A DNA stretch of 8,249 nucleotides from Armatimonadota bacterium (GTDB taxonomy: Bacteria; Armatimonadota; Zipacnadia; Zipacnadales; FEN-943). Below, in pieces: positions 6,518 to 8,249 of this stretch (the stretch's first letter is position 1; every line of letters begins with the position of its first letter). The position numbers were made by a program, and so were the translations under genes. The notes under the pieces are model-generated. The model saw only the letters and a list, made by a program, of their open reading frames with translations. It was not told where the DNA came from and ran no database searches. The stretch is from positions 1 through 8,249 of the forward strand of contig JAKORR010000653.1 in assembly GCA_029777735.1 (NCBI GenBank). The letters run 5' to 3'.

Positions 6518-6572
6518 TCTAGCACAGCAGGAGGACAAACGTGCAAAGCGAACCCTTGTGCTGGGTGCTAGA
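6518..6572. repeat. 8-bp inverted repeat between divergent genes, possible operator
   Basis: TCTAGCAC (6518-6525) and its exact reverse complement GTGCTAGA (6565-6572) flank 39 bp. A further AGCACAA copy is on the minus strand at 6556-6562. The left half overlaps the expected -35 region of the minus-strand promoter, and the element lies between two divergent carbohydrate-active genes, a plausible site for a shared regulator. An 8-bp match in a region this size is not rare by chance, so the call is tentative. Confidence 0.25.
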
Positions 6573-6579
6573 CCTGTTT

Positions 6580-6590
6580 CCGCCAGGCGG
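6580..6590. repeat. Short GC-rich palindrome CCGCCAGGCGG
   Basis: Five-base arms CCGCC and GGCGG around a single A, located about 90 nt before the GH172 start codon. It could be part of an operator or a small hairpin in the leader of the plus-strand transcript. No T-run follows, so it is not an intrinsic terminator. Such GC-rich palindromes arise easily in DNA of this composition. Confidence 0.2.
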
Positions 6591-6665
6591 GGGTCGGTAG
6601 GCGTTGCACCACTGCGGATAGCCCGCGCTACCGGCATCTCCAGGAAGCCTGTCCGCTCCTGACAC

Positions 6666-6673
6666 GAGGAGGT
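6666..6673 (+). promoter_or_regulatory. Strong ribosome binding site for the GH172 gene
   Basis: GAGGAGGT with an 8-nt spacer to the ATG at 6682. It fixes the start of the partial gene and places the signal peptide directly at the N-terminus. Confidence 0.8.
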
Positions 6674-6681
6674 ACTCGACT

Positions 6682-8249
6682 ATGAGGGTGCGATGGCTGT
6701 TCTGGATGTCGGCAGTAGCCGTGCTGGTAAGCTTGGAAGCGACTGCTCACGCACAGCAGGGCCTCAGGCTTACCTACACCGACCTTCTCCGCGAACTGAC
6801 TGATCTCCACCGCCTGATGTACTGGCAGGACGGAATTCGCGCCGGCCAAGCGTCAAGCTACGACCGCGGCGAGCACGAGCGCTGGGGATCCAATGGCGAC
6901 GCAGGCCACTACCTCCGGGTCGAGGAAAACGGCGAGGCGGTCATGGCCGAGCTCGACGGGCCAGGTTGCATCTACCGCATCTGGTCGGCCAACCCCCAAG
7001 GCCTTATCCGGTTCTACTTCGACGGCGCCGACAAGCCCCGGTATGAGTTCGAGTTCAACAAACTCTTCACCGGCGAAATGCCCCCCTTCGACAGGCCTAT
7101 CGTGTACAAGCGGGGACCTCAACAGTCGGCCTCGGACTGCTACCTGCCAATTCCCTTCTCTGGACGCCTCAGAATCGCGGCGGACCGCCGCCACCACCAG
7201 TACTATCACTTCGGCTACCTGCTCTTCCCCAAGGACTGGCGGGTGCCCAACTTCCGCCTGCCCCTGACCGCCGAGGAGCAGGCCGCTCTGGATTCTGCCA
7301 AGCAAGCCTGGTCCCAGTGTGGCCAGGACCCGAAGCCCCATCTGTCCGGCCAGACTTCCGTGACCAAGAGCGTGACCCTGGCGCCCGGCCAGACGGTTGT
7401 CCTGGCCAACCTGCAGGGCCCAGGCATTGTGCGGGCCCTCCGCGCCAAGGTTACCTGCGACCAGCGCTATTTCTGGCGCAAACTGCTCCTGCGTGGGACC
7501 TGGGACGGCAGTGACTGGCCGCAGATACTCGCGCCCCTGGGCCCCCTATTCGGCTTCGACTGGCAGATGCCTACCTACAAGTCGCTCATCGCCGGCGCGG
7601 ACCCTGAGTCAGGCTGTTACTTCTACTATCCCATGCCCTTTCGTAGGTCCGCCAGGCTGGAGCTGACAAGCCATCTGGCCAGGGACGCACAGGTGAGCTT
7701 CGAAGTCGAGTGGGCCCCAGTGGAAGCTCTGCCCGACAACGCCCTATATTTCTTCGCGCGCTGGCGCCACGAGCAGAAGCCAAGTGTTTTTGACTATCCC
7801 TTCATCGAAACGGCAGGACAAGGGCGATTCGTTGGCGTGACGCTACAGATCAATCATCCTATCCCCGGCTGGTGGGGCGAAGGAGACGAAAAAGTCTGGG
7901 TGGACGACGATCAGTTCCCCCAGTGGATAGGCACTGGCAGTGAGGACTACTTCGGAGACGCTTGGGGCATACGCTATCTGTCGGAGCCGAGTTTCGGTTG
8001 CAGCATGAGCGAGGGTGCCCGCACCTGCCCCTATCGCTGGCACTTCCTCGACTACATCCCCTTCACCAAGCGCCTACGTATGACCATCGAGAACTACCCA
8101 TCGTCTGTAGGAGGGCCGGCGAACGCGCCCCCCTGGGAGGATGATTATTCGACGGTAGCCTACTGGTACCAGGCGGAGCTCAAGCCGCCCTTTGAGCAGT
8201 TGGCGGGGCAAAAGTACATCGGCGGTGCCCAAATGGGCCAGGCGCCCGC
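6682..8249 (+). CDS. Secreted DUF2961/GH172 family protein, 3' end cut by the window
   Basis: An uninterrupted frame of 522 codons that runs off the right edge. Residues 1-24 are a signal peptide (MRVRW, hydrophobic core, cleavage after AHA, mature start QQG), so the protein is exported. DUF2961/GH172 landmarks appear in order: YTDLLREL near the mature N-terminus, SSYDR (58-62), DGPGCIYRIW (92-101), and the diagnostic WWGEGDEKVWVDDD followed by GTGSEDYFG (to 425). Glu400 (in GEGDE) and Glu421 (in GSEDY) are 21 residues apart. From memory, this matches the spacing of the catalytic pair in the characterised GH172 difructose dianhydride I enzyme (Glu270 and Glu291). Known GH172 enzymes act on alpha-D-fructofuranosides or D-arabinofuranosides; the substrate here is not predictable. 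Divergently transcribed from the TIM-barrel gene. The remaining C-terminal part is not in the window. Confidence 0.92.
   Translation, partial: MRVRWLFWMSAVAVLVSLEATAHAQQGLRLTYTDLLRELTDLHRLMYWQDGIRAGQASSYDRGEHERWGSNGDAGHYLRVEENGEAVMAELDGPGCIYRIWSANPQGLIRFYFDGADKPRYEFEFNKLFTGEMPPFDRPIVYKRGPQQSASDCYLPIPFSGRLRIAADRRHHQYYHFGYLLFPKDWRVPNFRLPLTAEEQAALDSAKQAWSQCGQDPKPHLSGQTSVTKSVTLAPGQTVVLANLQGPGIVRALRAKVTCDQRYFWRKLLLRGTWDGSDWPQILAPLGPLFGFDWQMPTYKSLIAGADPESGCYFYYPMPFRRSARLELTSHLARDAQVSFEVEWAPVEALPDNALYFFARWRHEQKPSVFDYPFIETAGQGRFVGVTLQINHPIPGWWGEGDEKVWVDDDQFPQWIGTGSEDYFGDAWGIRYLSEPSFGCSMSEGARTCPYRWHFLDYIPFTKRLRMTIENYPSSVGGPANAPPWEDDYSTVAYWYQAELKPPFEQLAGQKYIGGAQMGQAP

Noticed and set aside
6342..6662. 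106-codon plus-strand frame across the divergent intergenic region
   Set aside because: It starts inside the signal-peptide region of the TIM-barrel gene and covers its ribosome binding site and TATAAT. It lacks a ribosome binding site and ends just before the GH172 ribosome binding site.
6853..7341. 162-codon minus-strand open frame opposite the GH172 gene
   Set aside because: It is antisense to a region with clear DUF2961 motifs. The Val/Gly/Leu-rich product is typical of a mirrored frame and has no ribosome binding site that I can see.

Overview
The window is about 8.2 kb of GC-rich bacterial DNA (roughly 60% GC) with strong AGGAGG-type ribosome binding sites, several exported proteins and occasional GTG or TTG starts. 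Two exported carbohydrate-active proteins (a DUF2961/GH172 enzyme and a multidomain TIM-barrel protein), a COG1453-type ferredoxin-linked aldo/keto reductase and a membrane TPR/zinc-ribbon protein suggest an environmental saprophyte. Armatimonadota, Planctomycetota or related uncultured lineages would fit. This is an inference from gene content; no rRNA or other marker gene is present. I see no mobile element, CRISPR array, tRNA or rRNA.

Layout. Positions 3-68 (+) probably hold the last codons of a gene cut by the left edge. Positions 171-2836 (-) look like one operon, read right to left: an exported protein-L-isoaspartate O-methyltransferase (PIMT) homologue, a diverged lipoprotein-like PIMT paralogue, and an aldo/keto reductase with two Cys clusters for [4Fe-4S] centres. 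Positions 2837-3247 are about 410 nt with no convincing gene, apart from a promoter-like leader next to the operon. Positions 3248-6394 (-) form a second transcription unit of two genes: the secreted TIM-barrel protein (781 aa) followed after 24 nt by the membrane TPR/zinc-ribbon protein. Positions 6395-6681 are a divergent intergenic region with a TATAAT element on the minus strand and an 8-bp inverted repeat. From 6682 (+) to the right edge runs a secreted DUF2961/GH172 protein cut off after 522 codons.

How the parts may work together. The divergent arrangement of the two exported carbohydrate-active proteins suggests shared control and work on a polysaccharide outside the cytoplasm. GH172 enzymes act on furanosides such as alpha-D-fructofuranosides and D-arabinofuranosides, but the substrate here cannot be read from sequence. 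The PIMT/PIMT-like/reductase operon looks like a repair or redox module. Its second PIMT copy has lost the SAM-binding and substrate motifs and is probably not a methyltransferase, which makes this tandem pair the most unusual item in the window. A leader sequence AAGGTGTAGAA occurs upstream of both minus-strand transcription units and may be a shared promoter element.
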